The notes below the pieces were generated by a model. The model was not told the origin of the DNA. It did no database searches and worked only from the letters and a program-made list of their open reading frames with translations. Shown one piece after another: positions 44,974 to 54,628 of a DNA stretch of 64,000 nt. This stretch comes from Pseudotabrizicola algicola (GTDB lineage Bacteria > Pseudomonadota > Alphaproteobacteria > Rhodobacterales > Rhodobacteraceae): contig NZ_JAAIKE010000006.1 in the NCBI RefSeq assembly GCF_010915705.1, positions 124,001 to 188,000 of the forward strand. Direction: 5' to 3'. The number at the start of each line of letters is the position of its first letter. Within the stretch, counting starts at the first letter, position 1. The position numbers were made by a program, and so were the translations under genes.

Positions 44974-45993
44974 ATGTCGCTTCTTGAAAAATTCGAACGT
45001 TATCCGCTGACCTTCGGCCCCACGCCCATCGAACACCTGCCGCGCCTGACCGAGGCTTTGGGCGGAAAGGTGCAGATTTACGCCAAGCGCGACGATTGCA
45101 ACTCCGGCCTTGCGATGGGCGGCAACAAGCTGCGCAAGCTGGAATACATCGTTCCCGATGCGATCAAATCGGGGGCCGATACGCTTGTCTCGATTGGCGG
45201 CGTGCAGTCCAACCACACGCGGATGGTGGCGGCAACGGCCGCCAAGATCGGCATGAAATGCGTCGTGGTGCAGGAAAAATGGGTGCCGCACTTCGATGCC
45301 GTCTATGACCGCGTCGGCAACATCCTGATGACGCGGCTCATGGGGGCAGACTCGCGGCTTGTCGATGATGGCTTCGACATCGGCATCCGGCAAAGCTGGG
45401 AAAACGCGATCCAGTCGGTGAAAGATGCGGGCGGGGTCCCCTATCCGATACCGGCAGGGGCCAGCGTCCACAAATATGGCGCGCTCGGCTATATCGGATT
45501 TGCCGAAGAGGTCGCCGCGCAGGAAAAAGACCTCGGCTTCACCTTCGATTACATCGTGGTCTGCGTGGTGACAGGCTCGACACAGGCGGGCATGATCGTG
45601 GGCTTCGCGGCGCAGGACCGCGCGCAAAGCGTCATCGGCATCGACGCCTCCGGCACGCTCGAGCAGACCCGTGCGCAAGTCCGGCAGATCGTTGACAACT
45701 CGGCGGAACTGGTTGGCCTTGGCCGCAAGGTGCGCGACGATGAAATCGTCATCAATCCCGACTACGCCTACCCCGCCTATGGCGTTCCGTCGGACGAGAC
45801 GAACGAGGCCATCCGGCTTGCGGCCCGGACCGAGGCGATGATCACCGATCCGGTCTATGAAGGCAAATCGATGCAGGGCATGATCGATCTGACGCGCAAG
45901 GGCTTCTTCCCCGAAGGCTCAAGGGTGCTTTACGCCCATCTGGGCGGCGCACCAGCGCTTAACGGCTACAGCTACTACTACAAGGAAGGCTGA
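44974..45993 (+). CDS. acdS: 1-aminocyclopropane-1-carboxylate deaminase
   Basis: This 339-residue fold type II PLP enzyme splits ACC to 2-oxobutyrate and ammonia. The PLP lysine is K52 in [10 protein letters not shown]. The two residues that separate true ACC deaminases from D-cysteine desulfhydrases are both of the deaminase kind: E296 (VYEGKSM) and L323 (AHLGG). AGGAG is 8 bases before the ATG. The gene is followed by an intrinsic terminator and then an AceE-like gene. ACC deaminase lowers plant ethylene, so plant or algal contact is plausible. Confidence 0.95.
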   Translation: MSLLEKFERYPLTFGPTPIEHLPRLTEALGGKVQIYAKRDDCNSGLAMGGNKLRKLEYIVPDAIKSGADTLVSIGGVQSNHTRMVAATAAKIGMKCVVVQEKWVPHFDAVYDRVGNILMTRLMGADSRLVDDGFDIGIRQSWENAIQSVKDAGGVPYPIPAGASVHKYGALGYIGFAEEVAAQEKDLGFTFDYIVVCVVTGSTQAGMIVGFAAQDRAQSVIGIDASGTLEQTRAQVRQIVDNSAELVGLGRKVRDDEIVINPDYAYPAYGVPSDETNEAIRLAARTEAMITDPVYEGKSMQGMIDLTRKGFFPEGSRVLYAHLGGAPALNGYSYYYKEG

Positions 45994-46015
45994 ACGCCCC
46001 CGCCCCGCGCCCCGG

Positions 46016-46041
46016 ATCGCCCGCACATCGCGGGCGATTTT
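46016..46041 (+). terminator. Intrinsic terminator/attenuator between acdS and the AceE-like gene
   Basis: ATCGCCCGC (46016-46024) pairs perfectly with GCGGGCGAT (46030-46038) with a 5-base loop, followed by TTTT (46038-46041). It lies 22 bases after acdS stops. Confidence 0.85.
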
Positions 46042-46064
46042 CCCCCATCCAGCCGGAGACCGCC

Positions 46065-48461
46065 ATGACCGAAAACAGCACCCCCCTCAAGACCCTTGAA
46101 CAAAGGCTGCTCTGGTTGTCGCATTGGATGATCCACCACGCCAACCACGTGCGGCCAAAGGTGGACGGGATCAAGATCGGCGGGCATCAGGCGTCATCGG
46201 CCTCCATGGTGTCGATCATGACGGCGCTCTATTTTCACGCGCTGCGCCCCGAGGACCGTGTGGCGGTCAAACCGCATGCCTCGCCGGTGTTCCACGCGAT
46301 CCAATATCTCATGGGGCGGCAAACCCGCGAGAAAATGGCGAACTTCCGGGGCTTGGGCGGTGTGCAAAGCTACCCCAGCCGCACCAAGGACACAGATGAT
46401 GTGGATTTCTCGACAGGCTCTGTCGGGCTTGGCGTGGCGATCACTTCCTTTGCCTCCCTGGTGCAGGATTACATCTGGGCAAAATCATGGGGCCGCGATC
46501 TGCCTCTGGGTCGCATGGTCGCCTTGGTGGGTGATGCCGAGCTTGACGAGGGCAATATCTACGAGGCGCTGCAAGAGGGGTGGAAGAACGATCTGCGCAA
46601 TTGCTGGTGGATCGTGGATTACAACCGCCAGTCCCTTGACGGGATCGTGCGCGAAGGCTTGTTCGCGCGGGTCGAAAAGATTTTCGACGCCTTCGGCTGG
46701 GATGTGGTGCGCGTGAAGTACGGTGCCTTGCAGCGCGCCGCCTTTGCGGAACCGGGCGGCACCGCGCTGCGCGACTGGATAGATGCCTGCCCGAACCAGG
46801 ATTATGCGGCGCTGACCTTCATGGGCGGGGCGGTCTGGCGCAAACGGCTGCTGGATGATCTGGGCGATCAGGGCGATGTATCGGCGCTGATCGACAGGCG
46901 CACCGATGCCGAACTGGCGGCCCTGATGGAAAACCTCGGCGGCAACTGCGTCCAGACGATGGCCGAGACATTCGACGCAATCACCTCTGACCGCCCGACC
47001 TGCATTCTGGCCTATACGATCAAGGGCTGGGGAACGCCGATTGCCGGACACAAGGATAACCACGGCGGCCTGATGAACCCGACCCAGTTCGCCGCGTGGC
47101 AAAAGCATATGGGGGTGCCGCAGGGCGCGGAATGGGAGCGTTTCGCCGCCGTGAAGGACGTGGCCGCGCTCGAGGCCTTTCTGGCGCGCGTGCCGTTCTT
47201 CGCCAAGGGCAGCCGCCGCCATGCCGATGCCAGACTGCCCGTTCCCGCCATCTCCGGCGATGCCGAGCGCGAGGTGTCCACCCAAGCCGCCTTCGGCAAG
47301 ATCCTTGACGCCCTCTCCAAGGGGGACAGCGCCTTGGCCGCGCGCATCGTCACCACGTCGCCGGATGTGACAGGCACCACCAGCCTCGGCCCCTGGGTCA
47401 ACAGGCGCAAACTGTTTGCCCGCAAGGCCCAGTCGGATGCCTTCATCGAACATCGCATCCCCTCGACCGCCAAGTGGGATTTCACCCCCGAAGGCCAGCA
47501 CATCGAATTGGGCATCGCCGAGATGAACCTGTTTCTGCTGCTGGGCGCGGCGGGCCTGTCGCACAGCCTGTTCGGCAAGCGCCTGTTTCCCATCGGCACC
47601 GTCTACGACCCCTTCGTCCATCGTGGTCTCGATGCCCTCAACTACGCCTGCTATCAGGACGCCCGCTTCATGATCGTCGGCACCCCTTCGGGCGTGACGC
47701 TCGCACCCGAAGGCGGCGCGCACCAATCCATCGGCACCCCCCTGACAGGGATGTCACAGGACGGTCTCGCAGCCTTCGAGCCCGCCTTTGCCGATGAACT
47801 CGCCGTCATCATGGAATGGGCCTTCGACTATATGCAAAGATCGGGTGACGGTGATCCGGACGAGCGGACATGGCTGCGCGACGAAACCGGAGGGTCGGTT
47901 TACCTGCGGCTCTCGACCAACCCGATCGATCAGCCGGGCAAACGCCATGACGATGCCTTCCGTCAGGGGGCGATCGATGGCGCCTACTGGCTGCGCAAAC
48001 CGGGGCCGAACTGTGATGTCGTGATCGCCTATCAGGGCTGCATCGCACCCGAGGCGATTGCCGCTGCCGGCCTGCTTGGCGGGCATCGGCGCGATGTGGG
48101 CGTGCTGGCCGTCACCTCGGCAGACCGTCTGAACGCAGGCTGGACAGCGGCCCAGCGCGCCCGCATCAAGGGCAGGCCCCATGCCCGCAGCCACATCGAA
48201 ACCCTGTTGCGCGACCTGCCGCGCGACTGCCTCCTGTTGACGGTCATCGACGGCCATCCGGCCACATTGGCATGGCTCGGCGCGGTCTGCGGCCACCGCA
48301 CCGTCGCACGGGGCGTCGAGCATTTCGGCCAGACCGGCACGATCGGCGATCTCTATCGCCATTTCGGAATCGACCGTCACGCGCTGGCGCAAGCGGTTCT
48401 GGCGCTGTCTGCGGGCCATAGGTCCGGTCTCGCGGCGCTGCAAACCGCATTGCCCGGCTGA
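46065..48461 (+). CDS. AceE/transketolase-like thiamine-diphosphate enzyme
   Basis: This 798-residue protein has the homodimeric pyruvate dehydrogenase E1/transketolase arrangement. The N-terminal TPP domain has GGHQASSASMVSIMTALYFHAL and the motif GDAELDEGN (156-164) to YNRQSLDG (186-193). The middle pyrimidine-binding domain has GQHIELGIAEMNLFLLLGA with the conserved glutamate. It is about 90 residues shorter than E. coli AceE, and no E2 is nearby. Following acdS, 2-oxobutyrate is a logical substrate, but this is inferred from position only. Confidence 0.85.
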   Translation: MTENSTPLKTLEQRLLWLSHWMIHHANHVRPKVDGIKIGGHQASSASMVSIMTALYFHALRPEDRVAVKPHASPVFHAIQYLMGRQTREKMANFRGLGGVQSYPSRTKDTDDVDFSTGSVGLGVAITSFASLVQDYIWAKSWGRDLPLGRMVALVGDAELDEGNIYEALQEGWKNDLRNCWWIVDYNRQSLDGIVREGLFARVEKIFDAFGWDVVRVKYGALQRAAFAEPGGTALRDWIDACPNQDYAALTFMGGAVWRKRLLDDLGDQGDVSALIDRRTDAELAALMENLGGNCVQTMAETFDAITSDRPTCILAYTIKGWGTPIAGHKDNHGGLMNPTQFAAWQKHMGVPQGAEWERFAAVKDVAALEAFLARVPFFAKGSRRHADARLPVPAISGDAEREVSTQAAFGKILDALSKGDSALAARIVTTSPDVTGTTSLGPWVNRRKLFARKAQSDAFIEHRIPSTAKWDFTPEGQHIELGIAEMNLFLLLGAAGLSHSLFGKRLFPIGTVYDPFVHRGLDALNYACYQDARFMIVGTPSGVTLAPEGGAHQSIGTPLTGMSQDGLAAFEPAFADELAVIMEWAFDYMQRSGDGDPDERTWLRDETGGSVYLRLSTNPIDQPGKRHDDAFRQGAIDGAYWLRKPGPNCDVVIAYQGCIAPEAIAAAGLLGGHRRDVGVLAVTSADRLNAGWTAAQRARIKGRPHARSHIETLLRDLPRDCLLLTVIDGHPATLAWLGAVCGHRTVARGVEHFGQTGTIGDLYRHFGIDRHALAQAVLALSAGHRSGLAALQTALPG

Positions 48462-48488
48462 TCCGTTTGCCAAGGAGTGTCGCGCACC

Positions 48489-48980
48489 ATGACCCATCCG
48501 GTCGAACAGCGGTTGCAAAGTCTGAACCTCCGGCTGCCGGATTCGCGCCTGTCAGGTCCGGGGCCAGACTGGCTGTGCCTCGGTGAATGGCTTTATGTGG
48601 GCGGCCAGCTTTCCTGTGACAGCACGGCGCTGATCGCGGGCCGCGCCGGAGACGACCTGTCGGTCAAGGCAGCCAGCCACGCCGCCCGCCAGTCTGCGCT
48701 CGGGGTTCTGGCCCGGATCGGCGCGGCGCTAGAGGGCGACTGGCACCGCTTGCGCCAGATCGCGCGCATCACCGTTCTGGTCAACGCTTGCCCGCAGTTT
48801 CCCGATCTCCAGACCGTTGCGCAGGCGGCTTCGGACCAGTTTTCCGCACTCCTCGGCCCCAAGGGAACCCATGTGCGCAGTGCCGCCTGCGTGGCTGGCC
48901 TGCCACACGGCGCCGCCGTGCAGATTGACGCCGTCGCAATGATCCAGCCTAAATCCGACACCATCGGCTATTTTCCATGA
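48489..48980 (+). CDS. RidA/YjgF-like protein
   Basis: This 163-residue protein resembles the larger RidA-like subgroup: PDWLCLGEWLYVGGQLSCD, AARQSALGVLARIGAALE, ITVLVNACPQFPDLQTVAQAASD and a final HGAAVQIDAVAM. RidA proteins hydrolyse reactive enamines and imines formed by PLP enzymes, which fits its place two genes after acdS. The canonical RidA arginine is not evident in the C-terminal motif, so activity is uncertain. ATG 48489 is preferred, with AAGGAG 11 bases upstream; GTG 48477 is the alternative. Confidence 0.85.
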   Translation: MTHPVEQRLQSLNLRLPDSRLSGPGPDWLCLGEWLYVGGQLSCDSTALIAGRAGDDLSVKAASHAARQSALGVLARIGAALEGDWHRLRQIARITVLVNACPQFPDLQTVAQAASDQFSALLGPKGTHVRSAACVAGLPHGAAVQIDAVAMIQPKSDTIGYFP

Positions 48981-48993
48981 AGGATGACCGCGC

Positions 48994-49467
48994 ATGAGCA
49001 GCAGCGTCGAACGCGTCGAGCGTGCCCTTGAACAGGCCGGGCTGGTTCCCCGGGTGCGCGCCCTGGCCCAGTCCACCCGCACCGCGCAAGAGGCGGCAAC
49101 CGCGCTGGGGGTGGTCGTCGACCAGATCGCCAAGTCGATCATCCTCGAGGCATCAGACAGCCAGCACCTGCTTCTGTTCATCACCGCAGGCGGGAACCGC
49201 GTCGATCTGGCCAAAGCCGCCGCCCTCGTCGGCGGCGCGGTGCGGCAGGCCAAGCCCGAGGCGATCCGTCAACGCACCGGATTTGCCATCGGCGGCGTTG
49301 CCCCCGTCGGCCATCTCGAACCGCTTCCGACGTGGATGGATCAGACCCTGCTTTCCTTTGCCTGCGTTTGGGCGGCAGGGGGAACGCCAAACCACCTTTT
49401 CGAGATCGCCCCCGACCGGCTGGCACAGATCGCCAACGCCACGACTGCCGATTTCGCAGAGCGCTAG
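48994..49467 (+). CDS. YbaK/ProX-type aminoacyl-tRNA deacylase
   Basis: This 157-residue protein belongs to the YbaK/prolyl-tRNA editing superfamily: TAQEAATALGVVVDQIAKSIIL (with the conserved lysine), GGNRVDLAKAA, GFAIGGVAPVGH, and a near-terminal AGGTPNHLFEI. It clears mischarged tRNAs in trans. It is 13 bases after the RidA-like gene and ends in a CTAG shared with the converging tetR stop. Confidence 0.9.
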   Translation: MSSSVERVERALEQAGLVPRVRALAQSTRTAQEAATALGVVVDQIAKSIILEASDSQHLLLFITAGGNRVDLAKAAALVGGAVRQAKPEAIRQRTGFAIGGVAPVGHLEPLPTWMDQTLLSFACVWAAGGTPNHLFEIAPDRLAQIANATTADFAER

Positions 49468-50120
49468 CCGATGCCCGCGCCAGAGGTCGGCTGACCCGCG
49501 CTTGGCTGTGTCAGGATCGCGCGGCTCACGGTCAGCAGATAGCTCCAGTCATCGATCTGTGCGCTGGCCACGCTGACCTTGTTGTCTATCGTCAGGAAAG
49601 AATGACCGTGGACAAAGGTCCACAGGATATAGGCCCGATACAGAACCTGCGGATCGTCAGGGGACAGGCGCTGATGCGCCGCGACCGCCCCCACAACCAC
49701 GCCAAAGCAACCCTCGCCCTTGGATTGCAAATCGGGCGCGTTTTCATGCCCTTCGGTCAGCCCGAACACCAGCCGGAACACACCCGGCTCTGTCTTGGCA
49801 AAGGTCACATAGGCAAGCCCGACAGCCGCCACCGCCTCGGCAGACCCTTCCGGATAGCGGCCCGCTCCGGCTTCCATTTCGGCCCGCAGCCTGTCCATCG
49901 CTTCGCTGCACACCCCGCGCAAGATCTCCGCGCGGTCCTTGAAATGCTTGTAAGGCGCGGCCGAACTCACTCCGGCCCGCCGCGCCGCCTCGGCAACAGA
50001 AAACCCGTCGGGGCCGTGGGTTTCCACCAAGGAACGCACGGCAGAGATAAGTTGCGCGCGCAAGTCGCCATGATGATAGGCGGCCCGTGTCGGCGCGGTC
50101 TTGGCTTTGGCGTCAGGCAT
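49464..50120 (-). CDS. TetR family repressor of the adjoining RND efflux operon
   Basis: This 218-residue protein has an N-terminal TetR HTH (about 18-65; FSVAEAARRAGVSSAAPYKHFKDRAEIL, in parts) and a TetR_C-like ligand domain (WG-type FRLVFGL). It is divergent from the RND adaptor gene over 161 bases that contain repeated GTGAG/CTCAC motifs, so it is the likely local repressor. Confidence 0.92.
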   Translation of the reverse strand: MPDAKAKTAPTRAAYHHGDLRAQLISAVRSLVETHGPDGFSVAEAARRAGVSSAAPYKHFKDRAEILRGVCSEAMDRLRAEMEAGAGRYPEGSAEAVAAVGLAYVTFAKTEPGVFRLVFGLTEGHENAPDLQSKGEGCFGVVVGAVAAHQRLSPDDPQVLYRAYILWTFVHGHSFLTIDNKVSVASAQIDDWSYLLTVSRAILTQPSAGQPTSGAGIG

Positions 50121-50209
50121 TGGACAGAGCTTTCGGTCAGCGCGGCTTTGCCTGCAAAGTTAGCAACTCTCACTTTTCAGGACAAGGGCGCGCGGAATCG
50201 CTTGCCAAA

Positions 50210-50245
50210 GTGAGTATCACTCACATATGTAAGAATCACTCACAT
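50210..50245. promoter_or_regulatory. Candidate TetR operator: tandem and inverted GTGAG motifs
   Basis: ATCACTCACAT occurs twice (50216-50226 and 50235-50245, 19-base period), and the first copy forms an inverted repeat GTGAG-TATCA-CTCAC (50210-50224). The block lies between tetR and the efflux operon, 37 bases before the adaptor start. Confidence 0.65.
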
Positions 50246-50281
50246 TAAAGACCGGACCCGCCCAGACAGGGGGAACACACG

Positions 50282-51427
50282 ATGGCCGCACATGAATCCT
50301 CTCGTTTCCGCAAGGCACTGCGCCGCGCGATGACCCCATTGGTGACAATCCTTGTTTTCGGCATCGCAGGGGCCACAGGGCTGGCCGGATACGCGATGAT
50401 CGCCCGTCAGGGCGGAGAAAGCGACGGGCAGCAAGCCCCGCTTACGCCCGTCGGCGTCATGCGCGTCGCCCCGAGCGACGGCTACACCATCACCCGCCGC
50501 TTTACCGGACAGGTCGAAGCCGCCACACGGGCGGATCTCGGCTTTGAATTCGGCGGGCGCATCACCGAACTGCTGGTGGGCGAAGGCGATCTGGTGACCG
50601 AAGGCAGCATCCTCGCGCGGCTCGACATCAGCGCCCTGCTGCCCGAACGCGCCGCGCTGGAGGCTGAACTGGCAGCATTGCAGGCAGATGCAGAACTGGC
50701 CCGCCTCACCCTTGCCCGCAACGACAGCCTGACCGAACGCGGATTTCGCTCGGTCGCGGCGCAGGATGAAGCGCGCTTGCGGCTTGTCCGGCTCGAGGCC
50801 GGAATGGCCGCCCTCCGCGCGCGCATTGCGGGCGTCGATGTGCGGCTGGAAAAATCGGTGCTGCGCGCACCTTTTGCCGCGCGCATCGGACAACGGCTGG
50901 CCGATCCGGGGCAGACGGTGGCAGGGGGGCAACCGGTGCTGGTGCTGTTCGACGCGGCCCCGCCCAAGGCCCGCGTCGGCCTTCCGGCGCAGATTGCGGC
51001 AAGGCTCCGCGTGGGTGACAGGCTGCAGGTGGACATCGGCGGCACGGTGCAGGTCGCCCAGCTGATCCAGATCCGCCCCGACCTCGACCCCGGCACGCGC
51101 AGCCGCTCGGTGATCCTCGGCCTTCCGGGCGAAAAGGCTGCGGTGCTCGGTGATACCGTCGCGCTGCTTGTGGCGCAGCAGGTGGCAGAGCCGGGCTTCT
51201 GGGCACCGCTGGGGGCGCTGCGGGAAGGCGCGCGCGGAAGCTGGTCGGTCATGGCCGTCGAGACGACGGCGGACGGCGACCGCACCTTGCCTGCCGCAGT
51301 CGAGGTGATCCACACCGACGGCGCGCGCGTCTATCTGCGCGGCCTCTTGCCAGCGGGCGGGCGGATCGTGGCAGAGGCCCCCGCCCGTGTCACCCCCGGC
51401 CAGATCATCCTTGCACAGGCGGAATAG
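50282..51427 (+). CDS. RND efflux periplasmic adaptor (membrane fusion protein)
   Basis: This 381-residue MFP has an uncleaved or N-terminal membrane segment (about 18-41). It has the lipoyl/barrel-sandwich motif FEFGGRITELLVGEGDLVTEGSILARL, a coiled-coil hairpin (about 115-190; LEAELAALQADAELARLTLARND), the returning LRAPFAARIGQRLADPGQTV, and beta-barrel domains. It links the inner-membrane pump, 3 bases downstream, to an outer-membrane channel that is not encoded in the window. Confidence 0.93.
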   Translation: MAAHESSRFRKALRRAMTPLVTILVFGIAGATGLAGYAMIARQGGESDGQQAPLTPVGVMRVAPSDGYTITRRFTGQVEAATRADLGFEFGGRITELLVGEGDLVTEGSILARLDISALLPERAALEAELAALQADAELARLTLARNDSLTERGFRSVAAQDEARLRLVRLEAGMAALRARIAGVDVRLEKSVLRAPFAARIGQRLADPGQTVAGGQPVLVLFDAAPPKARVGLPAQIAARLRVGDRLQVDIGGTVQVAQLIQIRPDLDPGTRSRSVILGLPGEKAAVLGDTVALLVAQQVAEPGFWAPLGALREGARGSWSVMAVETTADGDRTLPAAVEVIHTDGARVYLRGLLPAGGRIVAEAPARVTPGQIILAQAE

Positions 51428-51430
51428 ATC

Positions 51431-54400
51431 ATGGGCACCCTGTTCTTCCGCCAGCCGCGCCTTGTGATCCTCGCCTGCCTCGTCATCCTCTCGTCAGGCC
51501 TTTCCGCACTTTTCTCTATCGGGCGGCAAGAGGACCCGACCATCACCAACATCTTTGCCACCGTCACCACCGTGTTCCCCGGCGCTGATCCGGCCCGTGT
51601 CGAGGCCTTGGTGACCACCAAGATCGAAACCGAACTGCGCGCCATTCCCGAAATCGCCGAAGTCACCTCGACCTCGGGAACCGCAATCTCGGTGATCTCG
51701 GTCGAACTGGTCGAGACCGTTCCGGCCAACCAGATCGAACAGCTTTGGGCGCAGGTGCGTGACGCGGTGAAAGAGGCGCAGCGCAGCTTCCCGCCCGGCG
51801 TGCAAGAGCCGGATTTCAACAGCGATGGCGCAGGCGGCTATGCGGCGATCTTCGCGCTGACCTTTCCCGAGGGCCTCAGCCTGACCCGCGCCGCGCGCGA
51901 AGCCGAGGCGCTGGCCGATGCGCTGCGCCGTGTGGCGGGCACCAGCCTCGTCGACCTGCACGGGCTGCCGGACGAAGAGGTTCTGGTCACGCTCGACCCC
52001 GACCGCATCGCCGCGCTGGGGATGACTCCCGATGCCGTCTCTGCCGCCATCCGTGCCGCCGATGCCAAGGTCCAGTCCGGGCGCCTGCGGGCAGAGACCA
52101 GCGATCTTGTCCTCGGCATCACAGGCGAAATCACCTCGCTTGACCGCCTGCGCGCCGTGGTGCTGCGCGAAGATGCGGCGGGCAGGCTTACCCTGCTCGG
52201 CGATGTGGCGCAGATCACCCGCGGGCCCCGCCAGCCGCTGTCCGAAGCGGCGCTGTTTCGCGGACAACCTGCAATTCTGGTGTCGGCCAAGCTCACCGAC
52301 GGACTCCAGGTCGATCGCTGGATGGCAGACATGCGCAGCGCCGTGGCAGCACAATCGGCAGCCCTGCCCTGGGGAATGTCGGTGCAAACCGTGTTCGATC
52401 AAAGCCGCTACACCGCCGACCGGCTGGCAGAGGTGGGCGTGAACATGGCGCAGGGGATCGCCTTGGTCGTGATCGTGCTGTTTGTCACGCTGGGCTGGCG
52501 CGCCGCCCTGATCGTGGCGCTGGTGCTGCCGGTGGTCTCGCTCGCATCGGTTGCCACGCTCAATGCCTTGGGGGTGCCGATCCACCAGATGAGCGTGACC
52601 GGCCTGATTGTGGCCTTGGGTCTGCTTGTGGATGCCGCCATCGTGATGGCGGACGAAGTCGGCAAGCGCCTGCGCGCGGGTCTCACGCGGCTTGCGGCAG
52701 TGGCAGAGGCGGTGGGCCGGCTGTCGATGCCGCTCTTGGCCTCGACCATCACCACCATCCTGTCCTTCTTGCCATTGCTGCTGTTGCCGGGTCCGGCGGG
52801 CGATTTTGTCGGCTCTATCGCAACGGCGGTGATCGTCATGCTGGTCTGGTCCTTCCTCGTCGCCATCACCATCACCCCTGCCCTGTCGGGCCTGTGGCTG
52901 CCGCAGACAGGCGCTGAAGCCCTGCGCCAAGGTCCGATGGTGCGCGGCTTTCGCGCCTTGCTGGCGCTGTCGATGGCCAATCCCTTGCGCAGCATCGCCC
53001 TGTCACTGGTGCTGCCCGTTCTCGGCTTCGCCGCGCTGCCCCTGCTGACACCCCAGTTCTTTCCGGGGGTTGACCGCGATCAACTCCACATAGAGGTGGA
53101 ATTGCCCCCCGGCACCGGCATCGGCGAAACCCAGCGTCTGGTCCGCCAGATTGACGCGGCCTTGGCTGCAAAAGACGGAATCGCCGATGTGGCATGGGTG
53201 GTCGGGCGATCCGCACCGGCCTTCTATTACAACATGGTGGGCAACCGCGATCAGGCCCCCGCCTTTGCCCAAGCGCTTGTCCGCACGCAAAGCCCCGCCG
53301 CGACCGAGCGTCTGCTGGCCGATCTGCAGCACACATTGCCGCCCCGCTTTACGACGGCGCGCTTTGTCATCCGTGGCCTCACCCAAGGGCCGCCCGTCAA
53401 CGCGCCCGTGGAACTGCGCCTCGTCGGGCAAGACATCGACGCGCTGCGCCGCGCGGGCGAGGACCTGCGCCACCATCTCGCCCGCGTCTCATCGGTCACC
53501 ACGGTGCGCACCGAGATTGCGGGTGGAACGCCGAAGCTCACCCTTGCGGTGGACGAGGCCCGCGCCCGTCTCCTCGGTCTCGATCTGGGGCAAATCGCGC
53601 GGCAGATGGAGGCGGGCCTCGAAGGCGTGACGGGCGGATCGCTGGTCGAAGGCACCGAAGAACTGCCCGTGCGCGTGCGCCTTGGTGCGGGCCTGCGCGA
53701 AGATCCGGTGGCGATCGGCGACATGCCCATCCTGCCCCCCGCCGCCCCGCAGATCGCCGCCAGCGGCGCCTTCCCCGCCGTGCCCCTGTCAACCCTTGGC
53801 ACCCTGCGACTGGAGCCGTCACAAAGCACCATCACCCGCCGCAATGGCGAGCGCGTGAACACGGTGCAGGCCTATCTGATGCCGGGCGTCCTGCCTGCGG
53901 TCGCGCTGGCCGAGGCGATGGCGCTGCTAAAGGCCGAAGGTTATGCCCCGCCCGCCGGACTTCGCCTCGAAACCGGTGGCGACAGTGACGCGCGCAATAG
54001 CACGGTCAAGGCGCTGGTGGCCCCTCTTGGCCTCATCATCACGCTTTCCATTGCCGTCGTGGTGCTGACCTTCAACTCTTTCCGGCTTTCGCTGATCGCC
54101 TTTGCAGTGGCAGGGCTGTCGGCGGGGCTGTCGATGCTTTGCCTTGCGCTCTTCGGCTATCCCTTCGGGATCAATGCCATCATCGGCGTGATCGGGTCCA
54201 TCGGCGTGTCGATCAACGCGGCGCTTGTGGTGCTGTCCGGCCTTCAGGACGACCCGCGCGCCCGTGCGGGGAACCGTGACGCCATGATCGATGTGGTCGC
54301 CGGATCGACCCGCCACATCCTTTCGACCACCGTCACCACCGTGGGGGGCTTCCTGCCCCTCATCCTTGGCGGCGGCGGGTTCTGGCCCCCCTTTGCCATG

Positions 54401-54523
54401 TCCATCGCGGGGGGTGTGGCGCTGTCGGTGACGCTCGCCTTTGCCTTCACCCCGCAAATGTTTGCGCTGACCCTGCCGCGGCGCAGGGTCGGCAGCACGG
54501 CCTCCGCGCCTGCCCTCGGCTGA
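51431..54523 (+). CDS. RND multidrug efflux permease with altered proton-relay residues
   Basis: This 1030-residue inner-membrane pump has twelve expected helices, two large periplasmic loops and the HAE1-type layout (N-terminal FFRQPRLVILACLVILSSG, FPGADPARVEALVT). In TM4 the usual LVDD reads LVDA (D401 kept, A402 instead of AcrB D408). In TM10 the AcrB Lys940 position is Asn929 (GVSINAALVV). The TM11 threonine appears retained. Proton coupling must therefore differ from AcrB or be impaired. It is co-transcribed with the adaptor; substrate unknown. Confidence 0.93.
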   Translation: MGTLFFRQPRLVILACLVILSSGLSALFSIGRQEDPTITNIFATVTTVFPGADPARVEALVTTKIETELRAIPEIAEVTSTSGTAISVISVELVETVPANQIEQLWAQVRDAVKEAQRSFPPGVQEPDFNSDGAGGYAAIFALTFPEGLSLTRAAREAEALADALRRVAGTSLVDLHGLPDEEVLVTLDPDRIAALGMTPDAVSAAIRAADAKVQSGRLRAETSDLVLGITGEITSLDRLRAVVLREDAAGRLTLLGDVAQITRGPRQPLSEAALFRGQPAILVSAKLTDGLQVDRWMADMRSAVAAQSAALPWGMSVQTVFDQSRYTADRLAEVGVNMAQGIALVVIVLFVTLGWRAALIVALVLPVVSLASVATLNALGVPIHQMSVTGLIVALGLLVDAAIVMADEVGKRLRAGLTRLAAVAEAVGRLSMPLLASTITTILSFLPLLLLPGPAGDFVGSIATAVIVMLVWSFLVAITITPALSGLWLPQTGAEALRQGPMVRGFRALLALSMANPLRSIALSLVLPVLGFAALPLLTPQFFPGVDRDQLHIEVELPPGTGIGETQRLVRQIDAALAAKDGIADVAWVVGRSAPAFYYNMVGNRDQAPAFAQALVRTQSPAATERLLADLQHTLPPRFTTARFVIRGLTQGPPVNAPVELRLVGQDIDALRRAGEDLRHHLARVSSVTTVRTEIAGGTPKLTLAVDEARARLLGLDLGQIARQMEAGLEGVTGGSLVEGTEELPVRVRLGAGLREDPVAIGDMPILPPAAPQIAASGAFPAVPLSTLGTLRLEPSQSTITRRNGERVNTVQAYLMPGVLPAVALAEAMALLKAEGYAPPAGLRLETGGDSDARNSTVKALVAPLGLIITLSIAVVVLTFNSFRLSLIAFAVAGLSAGLSMLCLALFGYPFGINAIIGVIGSIGVSINAALVVLSGLQDDPRARAGNRDAMIDVVAGSTRHILSTTVTTVGGFLPLILGGGGFWPPFAMSIAGGVALSVTLAFAFTPQMFALTLPRRRVGSTASAPALG

Positions 54524-54628
54524 TTTGCCAAAGACCGGAAGCTGCGCCCACCAAAGCACTAGACCGGCCGGCAAAATACCTGTCGCCTCGTCGTGGCAGG
54601 GGCGTATACTGGCGCGGTGGAGGGACAG

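Noticed and set aside
44974-45993. Assignment as D-cysteine desulfhydrase
   Set aside because: E296 and L323 are the ACC deaminase residues; desulfhydrases carry different residues at both positions, and a divergent Lrp gene also fits acdS.
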